From contig NZ_CP079107.1 in the NCBI RefSeq assembly GCF_019285735.1, positions 3,658,001 to 3,722,000 on the forward strand: DNA of 64,000 nt. Direction: 5' to 3'. This document shows, in pieces, positions 8,939 through 18,722 of the stretch (the first letter of the stretch is position 1; the number at the start of each line of letters is the position of its first letter). Under the pieces are notes generated by a model. It made no database searches and was not told where the DNA came from. It saw nothing but the letters and a program-made list of their open reading frames with translations. The translations under genes and the position numbers were made by a program. Source of the DNA: Paeniglutamicibacter sp. Y32M11. GTDB taxonomy: Bacteria; Actinomycetota; Actinomycetes; Actinomycetales; Micrococcaceae.

Positions 8939-9990
8939 GCGCGTGGCATTCCTTCCGAGTGGACATCTTTGTCCGGGGCGGGGCCCACCGAGGGCCGGGT
9001 GGTGAAGGTACTGAGGAGTTCAATTGGCGCAACCGACTCGTTCTTCATGACGGCGAGCAGTGCCTGGACCGCTGCGCGGCCCATCAATTCGAGGTCATGA
9101 GAGATGGTGGCAATGGGTGGATGATGCAGCAGCAGCGCGTCAACCTCGTCGAAGGCGACCACCGAGAAATCCGTCCCGATGTTCAATCCACCTTCGCGCC
9201 AGACGGAGAGTGCTCCGATGGCCATGGGAGCGTCGGCGATGATCACCGCGGTGGGGGCCAGCGGGTTCTCTAGGAACCAGCGAGCGCCCTGCGCACCGGA
9301 GGCGAAGCGGAAGTCACCGGCAAAGTGCAGCTCGGGCGCCGTCAAAAGACCGTTGGCGGCAATGGCCGCGTCGAAGGCCTGATGGCGTTCCATGGCGGTG
9401 GAGGCATGTTTGGGTCCGCCGATAAAGGCGATGCGCTCATGGCCGTGGGACTTTAGCGCGGCGATGGCTTCTTCAAGCGCTTCGCGGCTGCGTGCGATGA
9501 CGCGTGGTACCTGGATATCGGTCAGCGTCCTGTCAACAAAGACCATCGGAATGCCGGAGTCCACCACCCGGCGCAGCATCTCGGTGGCGTTTCCGTCTTG
9601 CTCGCTTAGACCTTGGGGAACAACGATCATTCCGTCAACGCGGCGCGAGAGCACCGTGGCCAAGAATTCATCTTGCTGTTCGGTGGATTCATTCGCGTTG
9701 CCCATAAACGTCATCAGGCCGGCCGCGCGCGCATGTTGTTCAACGGCGTGGGCGAGATCCGAGAAGTAGGGGTTTCGCACGTCGGAGATCAGCAGTGCGA
9801 TGGAGTCGGTCTTGGTGGAGCGCAAGGAACGAGCCTGCGCGTTGGGCAGGAAGTGAAGTTCCTTTGCCGCTGCCTCAACTCGGCTGCGTGCCGCTGGGGA
9901 GGTCGCCGGATTCCCGGAGAGCACGCGCGAAGCTGTCGCAGGCGATACCCCCGCGGCCAATGCGACGTCTTTGATGGTGACGGCATTCAT
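8935..9990 (-). CDS. rbsR: LacI-family ribose operon repressor
   Basis: A 351-residue LacI/GalR repressor. The N-terminal helix-turn-helix is TIKDVALAAGVSPATASRVLSGN, the hinge contains AQARSLRSTKTDSIALL, and the rest is a periplasmic-binding-type effector domain. It is the first gene of the rbs operon and overlaps rbsA by 4 bp, so it should repress its own transcription until ribose binds. The probable operator is the perfect palindrome at 10014-10047. Confidence 0.92.
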   Translation of the reverse strand: MNAVTIKDVALAAGVSPATASRVLSGNPATSPAARSRVEAAAKELHFLPNAQARSLRSTKTDSIALLISDVRNPYFSDLAHAVEQHARAAGLMTFMGNANESTEQQDEFLATVLSRRVDGMIVVPQGLSEQDGNATEMLRRVVDSGIPMVFVDRTLTDIQVPRVIARSREALEEAIAALKSHGHERIAFIGGPKHASTAMERHQAFDAAIAANGLLTAPELHFAGDFRFASGAQGARWFLENPLAPTAVIIADAPMAIGALSVWREGGLNIGTDFSVVAFDEVDALLLHHPPIATISHDLELMGRAAVQALLAVMKNESVAPIELLSTFTTRPSVGPAPDKDVHSEGMPRA

Positions 9991-10013
9991 AACGAATAAG
10001 CCCCTTTGCTTAT

Positions 10014-10047
10014 CTATGAAATCGATTCCATGGAATCGATTTCATAG
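10014..10047. promoter_or_regulatory. Perfect 34-bp palindrome: paired LacI-type operators of the rbs operon
   Basis: The two 17-base halves are exact reverse complements about the centre at 10030/10031. Each half contains one LacI-family site of the form TGnAAnCGnTTnCA: TGAAATCGATTCCA at 10017-10030 and TGGAATCGATTTCA at 10031-10044, directly abutting. The element overlaps the end of the -10 and the predicted transcription start of rbsR. Binding by RbsR is inferred from position and consensus. Confidence 0.8.
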
Positions 10048-10073
10048 TAATCACCATCACGCCGTGGTGTCAA
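10044..10073 (-). promoter_or_regulatory. Predicted sigma-70-type promoter of the rbs operon
   Basis: On the minus strand TTGACA (10073-10068) is followed after 18 bp by TACTAT (10049-10044). The expected start point lies inside the palindromic operator, a layout that would allow steric repression. Confidence 0.6.
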
Positions 10074-10137
10074 AGCACGATCGCCTCACTGCCAACCTCC
10101 AGACCGAGTGTCGGTGTGCCACCCTAGTGTTAGAGCC

Positions 10138-10518
10138 ATGAGCGAACCAGTGGGAACCCTTGCGTCCATCTCCATAGACTGCCTAGACACCGACGAATTG
10201 GCGAGGTTTTACTCGCAACTTTTGGGGCTTCAAGAAGTCTTTGCCACCCCGGATCGTGGTGTGATCGCGTTGGCCGGTGCGGGGCCGATGCTGACGGTGA
10301 TGCGAGTAGCTAGCTTTGTGCCGCCTTCGTGGCCCGAAGGACCTCAGCGACAGCAACTCCACCTGGACATCGCCGTTAACGATCTGGAATCGGCGAGCGC
10401 CGCCGCCCTCGCTCTCGGTGCTTCGAAGGCCGATCATCAGGCTTCCCCGGAGCAATGGCTCGTGTTGCTGGACCCGGCAGGGCACCCCTTCTGTCTCTCG
10501 GTGGTCCGTCCGGACTAG
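10138..10518 (+). CDS. VOC (glyoxalase/bleomycin-resistance fold) family protein
   Basis: A 126-residue single-domain VOC protein with paired beta-alpha-beta-beta-beta modules: ASISIDCLDTDELARFYSQLLGL at the N-terminus, HLDIAVNDLESA in the middle, and VLLDPAGHPFCLSVV at the C-terminus. Members bind a metal and act as isomerases, dioxygenases or resistance proteins; this one resembles the broad uncharacterised actinobacterial group. The ATG at 10138 starts at the conserved part; a start 30 bases upstream is less likely. It is divergent from rbsR and has no clear ribosome-binding site. Confidence 0.8.
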   Translation: MSEPVGTLASISIDCLDTDELARFYSQLLGLQEVFATPDRGVIALAGAGPMLTVMRVASFVPPSWPEGPQRQQLHLDIAVNDLESASAAALALGASKADHQASPEQWLVLLDPAGHPFCLSVVRPD

Positions 10519-10577
10519 GCACACTCGGCCCACAGTCCATATAAGGCACCACGCTCCGCATCAGAAATACAGATTCA

Positions 10578-10591
10578 CGACCGTTCGGTCG
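10578..10591. promoter_or_regulatory. CGACCG-TT-CGGTCG palindrome upstream of the glycine riboswitch
   Basis: A perfect inverted repeat of 6-bp arms with a 2-bp spacer lies 107 bp before the riboswitch and 60 bp after the VOC stop. It could be a TetR-type operator for the riboswitch transcript, or a weak hairpin ending the VOC mRNA. No T-run follows. Confidence 0.4.
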
Positions 10592-10697
10592 GAAGACATA
10601 ATCTTGGTTTGGTAATGCGCTTGTAATCTGTGTCATATATCGTGAGAAACGAGTGGCCACGGAGCCACCGGAAAAAACTAAATAGTCTTCCGATCAC

Positions 10698-10876
10698 GCG
10701 CAGCTGGAGAGCCTCGAACATCAATCGGGCACCGAAGGGGCAAGCACCCGCAATCTCTCAGGTACCAAGGACAGCTGCGCAAGGAAACTCTGGAGAGCAG
10801 TCGTTTTATGCGGCTCACCGACGAAGCACGCCGTTGCCCCTAGGCAGCGGTTTATCTTTCAGGTTCAGGAACAGAG
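10698..10876 (+). ncRNA. Tandem glycine riboswitch (gcvT element)
   Basis: The first aptamer (10698-10780) closes with a perfect 8-bp P1 (GCGCAGCT with AGCTGCGC). It carries the conserved core GGAGAGCC, GGCACCGAAGGGGCAAGC, AATCTCTCAGGTACCAAGGA and CAGC. A short linker leads to the second aptamer (about 10788-10876), closed by CTCTG/CAGAG, with GGAGAG, ACGAAGCACGCCG and ATCTTTCAGGTTCAGGAACAG. This is the classic two-aptamer glycine sensor. It precedes a membrane-protein and amidohydrolase operon instead of the glycine cleavage system. No poly-T terminator follows, so control may be by another platform. Confidence 0.9.
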
Positions 10877-10955
10877 CGGGCACGGTAGCGACCGGCATCA
10901 CCCAAGGTCCTCGCTCCCCTACTTGATTCCCTCGATGAACGGTAGAAATTTTCCC

Positions 10956-11705
10956 ATGAATATCCCGGCCTTGTTGCCCGCCGCGGCGGATTCCAACTCC
11001 ACAGATATCCTCGCTATCGCCAACTCACCGGTCCTCTGGGCCTGTGCCATTGGCGTTTTTCTGGTCATCATAGTCCAGAGCGTTATTTACATGAAGGCAG
11101 CCAAGACTGCCGCACCCCACATCGGCATGACGCAGGATGAAATCAAGACCAGTTTCCGCGCCGGTGCTATCTCGGCGCTGGGACCCTCACTGGCCGTGGT
11201 CATGGTCGCCGTCGCCCTGTTGACGATCTTCGGCACCCCCGCGGTGCTGGTGCGCATCGGATTGATCGGGTCGGTCTCCTACGAAACGGCCGCCGCTGCC
11301 ATCGCCGCAAAAACCGCGGGTGCCGAGCTCGGCGGCCCCACCTATACCCAGGCCGTCTTCGGCCTGGCCCTGGCCGCGATGAGCCTGGGCGGAGCCATGT
11401 GGATGATCGCCACACTCATCCTGACTCCGCTGCTCAAGCGTGGCGATTCGGCGCTGCGTAAGGTCAACCCCGCCATCATGCTGGTGGTCCCCGGTGCGGC
11501 AATGATTGCCGCATTCATGGTGTTGGGCATCGCAGAACTGCCCAAGTCATGGATACATGTGGTCGCCTTCCTATCCTCCGCGGGGATCATGACGATCCTG
11601 ATGGTCATCGCCAAACGCGTGAACAAGCCGTGGATCAAGGAATGGGCTCTGGGTATCGCCATCATTCTCGCCCTGGCCATCACCTACGCCGCAACCCGCC
11701 TTTAG
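10956..11705 (+). CDS. DUF5058 family membrane protein, under glycine riboswitch
   Basis: A 249-residue protein with about six to seven hydrophobic segments (for example VLWACAIGVFLVIIVQSVIYM near the N-terminus and LALAITYAATRL at the end). It matches the DUF5058 pattern, including the loop GMTQDEIKTSFRAGAISALGPSLAV and the GSVSYETAAA segment. No function is established for the family. Its place directly behind a glycine riboswitch, paired with another membrane protein and an M20 amidohydrolase, suggests transport of glycine or a glycine conjugate (inference). The ATG at 10956 is preferred; 10935 (ATG) is an alternative, and neither has a strong ribosome-binding site. Confidence 0.75.
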   Translation: MNIPALLPAAADSNSTDILAIANSPVLWACAIGVFLVIIVQSVIYMKAAKTAAPHIGMTQDEIKTSFRAGAISALGPSLAVVMVAVALLTIFGTPAVLVRIGLIGSVSYETAAAAIAAKTAGAELGGPTYTQAVFGLALAAMSLGGAMWMIATLILTPLLKRGDSALRKVNPAIMLVVPGAAMIAAFMVLGIAELPKSWIHVVAFLSSAGIMTILMVIAKRVNKPWIKEWALGIAIILALAITYAATRL

Positions 11706-11729
11706 CGCCGCCGAGACTTCCAGGAGCAC

Positions 11730-12479
11730 ATGATGAGCAAAGCAACAGAAATGCACGAGGCGCTAGGCGCCTTCGACAAAACCACCTCCCGCTGGGGCCG
11801 GATCACCATGATCATCGGCCTGATCCTTTCCTTGGCCGCCCCGGCCTACTTGGTCTTCTTTTCGGGGTTGGACATTGAAGTCGCCTCGGTTCTGGCGGCC
11901 TTCGCGGCGCTGGCCGCGGTCTTCGGCGTCATCTGGATTGTGGAGCCGCTGACCTACTTCCCGATCCTTGGCGCGTCCTCGATGTACCAGGCGTTTATGA
12001 TCGGCAATATCTCCAACAAGCTGCTGCCCGCGGCCATGATCGCGCAGGCGACCATCGGAGTGAAGCCCGGTACCCGCAAGGGTGAACTTGCCGCGGTCGC
12101 CGCCATCTGCGGTGCCGCAGCCGTCCACCTGACCTCGCTGTTCGTCTTCGTGGGACTGCTGGGCACCTGGCTGGTCAGCGTGATCCCGACCGACATCGTG
12201 CAGACCGTTCAGTTCTACATCCTGCCCACCGTTCTGGGCGCCGTGATCGTACAGGCCATTGTGAGCCAGAAGGCCCCACGCTCGGCGATCATCGCACTGA
12301 CTGTCTCCCTGATCGTGATCTTCGTGTTGGTTCCGCTGATTCCCGGGATGAATCTATTTGCCACTGCAGTGGCAGTGATCGCCACCGCGGTGCTCGCCTG
12401 GGTCTTACGTGATCGCAAGACCCTGGGTGCCACGGAAAACGTGGAATCTGATGCCCTCCCCGAGGGCCCGGTCTACTAA
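11730..12479 (+). CDS. Multi-pass membrane protein, partner of the DUF5058 protein
   Basis: A 249-residue protein with about seven hydrophobic segments, with TMs near residues 25-45, 50-70, 125-150, 160-180, 190-210 and 215-230. A conserved-looking cytoplasmic stretch, SSMYQAFMIGNISNKLLPAAM, precedes a charged GTRKGE loop. I do not recognise a named family. AGGAG lies just before the ATG, 24 bp after the DUF5058 stop, so the two are co-translated. Similar lengths and co-regulation suggest two halves of one membrane complex, probably a carrier (inference). Confidence 0.7.
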   Translation: MMSKATEMHEALGAFDKTTSRWGRITMIIGLILSLAAPAYLVFFSGLDIEVASVLAAFAALAAVFGVIWIVEPLTYFPILGASSMYQAFMIGNISNKLLPAAMIAQATIGVKPGTRKGELAAVAAICGAAAVHLTSLFVFVGLLGTWLVSVIPTDIVQTVQFYILPTVLGAVIVQAIVSQKAPRSAIIALTVSLIVIFVLVPLIPGMNLFATAVAVIATAVLAWVLRDRKTLGATENVESDALPEGPVY

Positions 12480-12540
12480 CCGCTCCGCGTGAGCCGGCGC
12501 CCCACAGCGCCTAGCTACACAGCAACATGGCATAAATAGG

Positions 12541-12564
12541 CGGTGGCACCCCTCGGTGCCACCG
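12541..12564 (+). other. Strong intercistronic hairpin in the glycine-riboswitch operon
   Basis: A perfect 10-bp GC-rich stem (12541-12550 with 12555-12564) with a CCTC loop lies 30 bp before the amidohydrolase start. No T-run follows, so it is more likely an RNA-processing or stability element, or a weak attenuator, than a full terminator. Confidence 0.55.
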
Positions 12565-12593
12565 CCACCGAAAAGCTAAGGAAATAGCACCCC

Positions 12594-13826
12594 ATGACCA
12601 ACACCACCATTCCGAAGTCCCTGAGCCTGAGCACCGACTCGGCAGCGGAAATGCGCGAAACCTACAAGTATCTGCACGCGAATCCCGAGCTGTCGATGCA
12701 GGAACACAAGACCGCTGATTACCTAGCCAAGCGCCTTGAAGAGCTGGGGCTCGAGGTGTTCCGTTGTGGTGGAACCGGCGTGGTGGGCGTGCTGCGCAAC
12801 GGCGAGGGCCCGGTCATCGGCATGCGTGCGGACACCGACGGGCTGCCGGTCCTCGAGGACACTGGCCTGGACTACGCCAGCACCGCCACCGGCGTCCTAG
12901 ATGATGGCACCGAGGTCCCCACGATGCATGCCTGTGGTCACGACACCCATATGGCCACAGCGTTGAAGACCGCCGAGCTTTACGCCGGCGCCAAGGACGA
13001 CTGGGCCGGGACCATCGTCTTTGTGCTCCAGCCCGGTGAAGAAACCGCCGCAGGTGCCCGCGCCATGGTTGAGGACGGCTTGTGGGACAAGGCTCCGAAA
13101 CCGGAGATCATGTTCGGTCAGCACGTGATGAACGGACTGAGCGGCACCGTGACGTTGCTGGCCGGCGCGGCGATGACCACCGCCGACTCGTTTAAGGTCA
13201 CGGTCTTCGGGCAGGGTTCGCATGGCTCCATGCCCGAGCACTCCATCGATCCGATCGTGCTCGGCGCCTCCATGGTCTTGCGCTTGCAGACCATCGTCTC
13301 GCGCCAGGTGGCTCCGCAGTCCGCCGCCGTGGTGACCATCGGGTCTTTCCACGCCGGACTGAAGGAAAACGTCATCCCGGACCGCGCGGTGTTCACGATC
13401 AATGTGCGCACCTTTGATACCGAGGTGCGCGAGATCGTGCTCTCCTCGATCCGTCGCATCATTGGCGCCGAGGCCGAGGCTTCGGGGGCTCCGGAGCCGC
13501 TGATCGAGGACATCTCCAACTTCCCGCCGCTGTTTAATGACCCGACGGAGACCGAGAAGCTCACCGAGGAATTCCGTGCCGAGTTCGGCGAGGAGCGGGT
13601 GCTGCCCGGCTCCCCGGTGATGGGCAGCGAGGACTTCGGTGCATTGGCCGCGGCGATCGATGTGCCCAGTGTGTTCTGGTTCTTCGGTGGCAACTCCGCC
13701 GAAACCCTGGCCGCTGGCCACCCGCCGGCCAACCACTCGCCCTTCTTCGCCCCGGTCATCGAACCGACGCTGAGTACCGGCGTGCAAGCGGCTGTCCGCG
13801 CGCTATTCTCTAAGGTTGGCAAGTAG
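12594..13826 (+). CDS. M20 family amidohydrolase (hippurate hydrolase/AbgB-like)
   Basis: A 410-residue cytoplasmic metallohydrolase of the M20D group. Two-metal ligands are visible in MHACGHDTHM (near residue 112), PGEETAAGARAMVEDG (catalytic Glu pair, near 145), FGQHV and GSEDFG (near 345). A dimerisation domain lies in the middle (GSHGSMPEHSIDPI). M20D enzymes remove acyl groups from N-acyl amino acids such as hippurate (benzoyl-glycine). Because the operon starts with a glycine riboswitch, an N-acylglycine substrate is attractive but unproven. AAGGAAA precedes the ATG. A terminator follows. Confidence 0.88.
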   Translation: MTNTTIPKSLSLSTDSAAEMRETYKYLHANPELSMQEHKTADYLAKRLEELGLEVFRCGGTGVVGVLRNGEGPVIGMRADTDGLPVLEDTGLDYASTATGVLDDGTEVPTMHACGHDTHMATALKTAELYAGAKDDWAGTIVFVLQPGEETAAGARAMVEDGLWDKAPKPEIMFGQHVMNGLSGTVTLLAGAAMTTADSFKVTVFGQGSHGSMPEHSIDPIVLGASMVLRLQTIVSRQVAPQSAAVVTIGSFHAGLKENVIPDRAVFTINVRTFDTEVREIVLSSIRRIIGAEAEASGAPEPLIEDISNFPPLFNDPTETEKLTEEFRAEFGEERVLPGSPVMGSEDFGALAAAIDVPSVFWFFGGNSAETLAAGHPPANHSPFFAPVIEPTLSTGVQAAVRALFSKVGK

Positions 13827-13843
13827 AAGAAGCACTATCTCGA

Positions 13844-13886
13844 CGGCCAGATCTTCCCCTTCGGGGTTGGGATCTGGCCGTTTGCC
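13844..13886 (+). terminator. Intrinsic terminator after the M20 amidohydrolase
   Basis: A 10-bp perfect stem (13844-13853 with 13871-13880) has a further CCCC/GGGG inner stem and is followed by TTTG. It closes the riboswitch operon 18 bp after its last stop codon. Confidence 0.75.
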
Positions 13887-14019
13887 TGCTAAAAGCCAGG
13901 CGCACCCGCATCGCCCGATGATTCCCGAGCAATAGCGCCATGGACGCAAACTCCGTGGAGGGATCACGCGTGCACTTAAGTACAACGACATACGTGGGAC
14001 TAGATTAGTCCAGAAGCAT

Positions 14020-14025
14020 TAGAAT
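14020..14025 (+). promoter_or_regulatory. -10 element of a probable leaderless promoter for the DUF5129 gene
   Basis: TAGAAT is separated from the GTG start at 14034 by 8 bases, so transcription would begin at or next to the start codon. No ribosome-binding site is present upstream of the GTG. Confidence 0.4.
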
Positions 14026-14033
14026 CATGTTTT

Positions 14034-16553
14034 GTGGCCCCGAACCAAACTTCCGATACCGCTGACGTCCCACTGATCCGAGCCCGTAACAAACCGCGAT
14101 TCGGCTTTCCTTGGGTAGCCGTGGTGCTTGGCCTTGGCACCAGCATTTTTGCCGGTGTCGGATTCAATGCCGTCACCGCCGAGCCCGCGGCGCCGGTGCA
14201 GATCATGATCGAGGGGCAGAACCCCTACAACATCTCCCAAGAAACGCTCGATGCAGTGATCACCGAGCCGATCCTGGCGTGGGAGCCCCTCACGATTCGA
14301 GTGACGGATCGGGCCCTGAGCTACGACGAACTCCAAGGTCGGACGGATCCCGGAGCCGACGTCATCCTGACCACGCTTATCGACAGCGATACCTTCGAAA
14401 CCGAAAAGGAACAGCGCTTTACCGGCACGGGCATCTATCCCGCGCAGCCGAATAAAGACGAGAACCTCTCGGACCGATACGCCATTTCTAACGCCTATCT
14501 CGACAATGTCGGGCTGGGTCACGGTCCGTTGGCCGTTGCCGCTGCCGCCCAACGAGCCGCGGATGTCTTGGATGGCGGGCGCATCAGGTCTCCCGAATTC
14601 TGGGTGGCCGGCACGGCCACCGGATTGCTGCTCACGGTGCTCGCATTCGCCTTCTCACTGCGCCGTCGCCGCCGTCGTGAGCTGATCTTCCGTCGACTCA
14701 CCGCCGCGCAGCGCCAACTGGCGGGCGTGGTGCTGGAATTAGAGGCGTTGGAAGTCACTTACCTCGGAACGGACCAGGCGAAGCGGACCGCCGGATTCAC
14801 CGAGTCCTGGACACAAATTCGCGACGATTCATTGTCGCTGGCCAAGACCGAACAAGCGGTAATCAACGCCGTCTACGACTCCTCGACATCACTTTCACCG
14901 AAAACCGCCGAACTCGTGGCTACCTTCGAGGCCAAGGCGCATGCCTTGGTGACTTCGTCCGATGCCCTGATGGGTGCGGGATCCGTACTCGCCGAGCTCG
15001 CCGGCGGAGCGCGGGTTCTGGACAGGCTAGCCGCGCCAACACTCTTGGCCGCCCGTGAATTACTTGCCCGGCTACACGCTGCCCCGCAGGGCGCAATATC
15101 GCCCAAGCACGTCACGACACTCGAGCAGGCCGTCGAAGAATTCCTGGCAGCCGGGGCGCGGGAAGGGGAATCCACCGCCGGACTCAAGACCTGGGCCAAG
15201 GCCGAGAAAAAGCTCGAACGTACCGCCCACTCCGTATATAACGCCCTGCGCCATGATCGTCGCGCTCGGGTGCGCGGAGCCTCCCGTGGTCGAGATGATA
15301 CGGCTGCGCTTCGAATGAGCTTGGGTCTCGCAGCGGGTGGAACCAAGCAAGTCCTCTACGTCTTAGACGATGCCAACGCCGCGGCACGGGCACTGTTCGG
15401 TCCACTGCCCGGCTCCACGGAAACCGCCGAGGTACCGCGTGCCCGGCATCGCTGGAGTACCTGGAATCTCCAGGCGCCGCCCCGGGCCATGTGGATCACG
15501 GTGGGGATTGTCATAGGAATCAGCGCGCTGATCTTCGGGGGTGTCACGGAAGAAAAGATCACCGAGCGCCCCGGTTGGGATCTGACCGGGAGCCTGCCGG
15601 TGCACTCGCTCACCGTTGATGACCCCAGCGGAACCCTCGATGAAGATCAGCTCCGCGGTTACCTGCAGGACGGATTTAGCCACGATGTTGACATCACGCT
15701 TGCGGTACGCGATGCCGAGGACTACCTCGATACCGTGGGAAGCTTTGACCCGCTGAGCGGCGCTCCGGATGAAGATCTTGATCCGTCGGTGCTTGTTGAT
15801 TCGCTGTGGCGACTCAAGGCAGAGTTCCCCGAGCTGATCAATGCCACTACCCAGGAGCTGAACCCCAACCAGTACCTCGTCCCGGTGTACCTTTTTGACA
15901 ACGGAACCGTCACCACCCCCACCTGGCTCAGTAGCACCCCCGCTTCCGGGGACCACAGCAAACTATCCCGAGGTGCTTGGGAATACGGCAGCTACTCGCT
16001 CTCCAGTTTTGATGAACCTGCGATGGCCACGACCATCGAGTCGTTGGCTCGCGGGCTGCAGCGAAATGGAATTGTGGAAACCGATGTGAATTCCACACTC
16101 CTGTTCTGGTTGCTCAGCCTGGCCTTCGCCCTCGGTGCGACAACGCTCATCCAGATCCTCATCTTTGGCGGCACCATCTCTATGAAGCTCGGTCGCTTTG
16201 GACGCGGCGGAAAGCTACTGCGCCAGCTACGTCGCAAGCTGGACGCACTGGCCCTGGGCTTGGACGAATCCCGGCTTAATACGGTGCTGGTGCTCGGCAC
16301 CGGCCCCGCGGCCAGCAGTACCGAGGCCGACCAGCGCATCTTTGAGCGTTCCCTGGCCGTGGCCTGGCGGACGGCCGATGATCTGGCTGCCCGACCGCTG
16401 GCCCAGCGTTTGAATGCCGCCTATGTTGCCGAAATTCAGGCGCTCTCCGAGCTGGTGGATCGATTGGAAATTCGCGACTCCGATGCTCAGCGACGCACCC
16501 GCGAACTGCTGGCTAATACCCAGAGCGGGGCAGCCGAACCGGCGGGGCCCTAA
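14034..16553 (+). CDS. Large membrane protein, DUF5129-like
   Basis: An 839-residue protein with four clear membrane segments: near residues 27-47, 195-213 (followed by the basic stretch LRRRRRR), 490-508 and 690-712. This makes two repeats of an extracytoplasmic domain flanked by TMs. The outer parts (for example LSYDELQGRTDPGADVILTT and LTVDDPSGTLDEDQLRGYL) look like the TPM/DUF5129 fold seen in Micrococcaceae. Cytoplasmic parts are helical with coiled-coil potential (RRLTAAQRQLAGVVLELEAL and the segment near 350-400). Function is unknown. The GTG start is supported by a -10 box just upstream, and the gene stands alone between a terminator and a convergent ABC operon. Confidence 0.75.
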   Translation: MAPNQTSDTADVPLIRARNKPRFGFPWVAVVLGLGTSIFAGVGFNAVTAEPAAPVQIMIEGQNPYNISQETLDAVITEPILAWEPLTIRVTDRALSYDELQGRTDPGADVILTTLIDSDTFETEKEQRFTGTGIYPAQPNKDENLSDRYAISNAYLDNVGLGHGPLAVAAAAQRAADVLDGGRIRSPEFWVAGTATGLLLTVLAFAFSLRRRRRRELIFRRLTAAQRQLAGVVLELEALEVTYLGTDQAKRTAGFTESWTQIRDDSLSLAKTEQAVINAVYDSSTSLSPKTAELVATFEAKAHALVTSSDALMGAGSVLAELAGGARVLDRLAAPTLLAARELLARLHAAPQGAISPKHVTTLEQAVEEFLAAGAREGESTAGLKTWAKAEKKLERTAHSVYNALRHDRRARVRGASRGRDDTAALRMSLGLAAGGTKQVLYVLDDANAAARALFGPLPGSTETAEVPRARHRWSTWNLQAPPRAMWITVGIVIGISALIFGGVTEEKITERPGWDLTGSLPVHSLTVDDPSGTLDEDQLRGYLQDGFSHDVDITLAVRDAEDYLDTVGSFDPLSGAPDEDLDPSVLVDSLWRLKAEFPELINATTQELNPNQYLVPVYLFDNGTVTTPTWLSSTPASGDHSKLSRGAWEYGSYSLSSFDEPAMATTIESLARGLQRNGIVETDVNSTLLFWLLSLAFALGATTLIQILIFGGTISMKLGRFGRGGKLLRQLRRKLDALALGLDESRLNTVLVLGTGPAASSTEADQRIFERSLAVAWRTADDLAARPLAQRLNAAYVAEIQALSELVDRLEIRDSDAQRRTRELLANTQSGAAEPAGP

Positions 16554-16572
16554 AGCCGCGCCACACCTTGTC

Positions 16573-17645
<1,073 letters not shown>

Positions 17646-17649
<4 letters not shown>

Positions 17650-18722
17650 TGGTTTTCCTCATGCTGTGGAGAGGTTATTGAATGATCATTCGTTGGGTTC
17701 CCCGCCTGGGTGACCAACACATCGGAGAAGTGGCAGGCGGAGAACTGATTCTCACCCGTCTGGCGCAGCTCGGGACGCGTTTCGCGGCAGATCGCCGCGA
17801 CCATCGGGCAACGGTCTTGGTAGACGCAACCGGCGGGGATGTTTTTGAGTTCCGGCGGGCTGCCGGGAATCGATGACAGTTCGTCCCCGCGCACCGCATG
17901 GGTGGGCACGGATTCGAGCAGGCCCTTGGTATAGGGATGGGTGGGGGCGGAGAACACCGTGGCCACCGGCCCGCGTTCCACCACATTGCCGGCATACATG
18001 ACGGCCACGTCGTCGGCTTCCTCGGCCACCACGGCCAGGTCGTGCGTGATCAGCACAACCGCCATGTTCTCTTCCTCGCGCAGCCGGCGCAACAGCGCCA
18101 TGATCTGCGCCTGCACCGTGACATCCAGTGCGGTGGTGGGTTCATCGGCGATCAGTAGCCGCGGGCTCAGCGCCACGGCCATCGCGATGAGAATACGTTG
18201 ACGCATACCGCCGGAGAACTGGTGGGGGTAGGCCGAGGCGCGAACCTCGGGTTCCGGGATGCCGACCCGGCGCATCAGCTCGATGGCCTGAAGTCGCGCC
18301 TGCTTTTTGTTCATCCCGCGGTGGATCCTAAAGGCCTCACCCAATTGTGTCCCCACCGTATATACGGGGTTCAGGGCCGTCAGCGCGTCCTGAAAGACGA
18401 TACCCAACGACGGCCCTGCCACGGCCCGGCGTGCCCGCGCACCCATGGTGTTCAGGTCCTTACCCTCCAGCGCCACGACGCCCCCGGCCACCGAGGCCAC
18501 CGGGTCAAGCAGACCGGCAATGGCCTTGGCGGTCATGGACTTACCGCAACCGGATTCGCCCAGCAGTGCCAGCGTCTGGCCTTGGTAGGCGGTGAAGCTG
18601 ACCTTGTTGACCACCCGCACCGTGCCGGTGGGGGTGCGGATGTCCACATCGAGACCCGTCACCGCCAGCACCGTGGTCAGGGTTTTTTCGGTCGATCTTT
18701 GGGGATCAAGTAGTTCCATCAT
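17646..18722 (-). CDS. Peptide/nickel-type ABC transporter ATP-binding protein (DppD/OppD-like)
   Basis: A 358-residue ATPase: Walker [11 protein letters not shown], signature [14 protein letters not shown], Walker [14 protein letters not shown]-loop [10 protein letters not shown], and the C-terminal cysteine motif [18 protein letters not shown]. The ATG at 18722 overlaps the permease stop (TGATG) and has AAGGAGG seven bases upstream; an in-frame GTG three bases earlier is less well placed. It forms the heterodimeric ATPase with the downstream gene. Confidence 0.92.
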
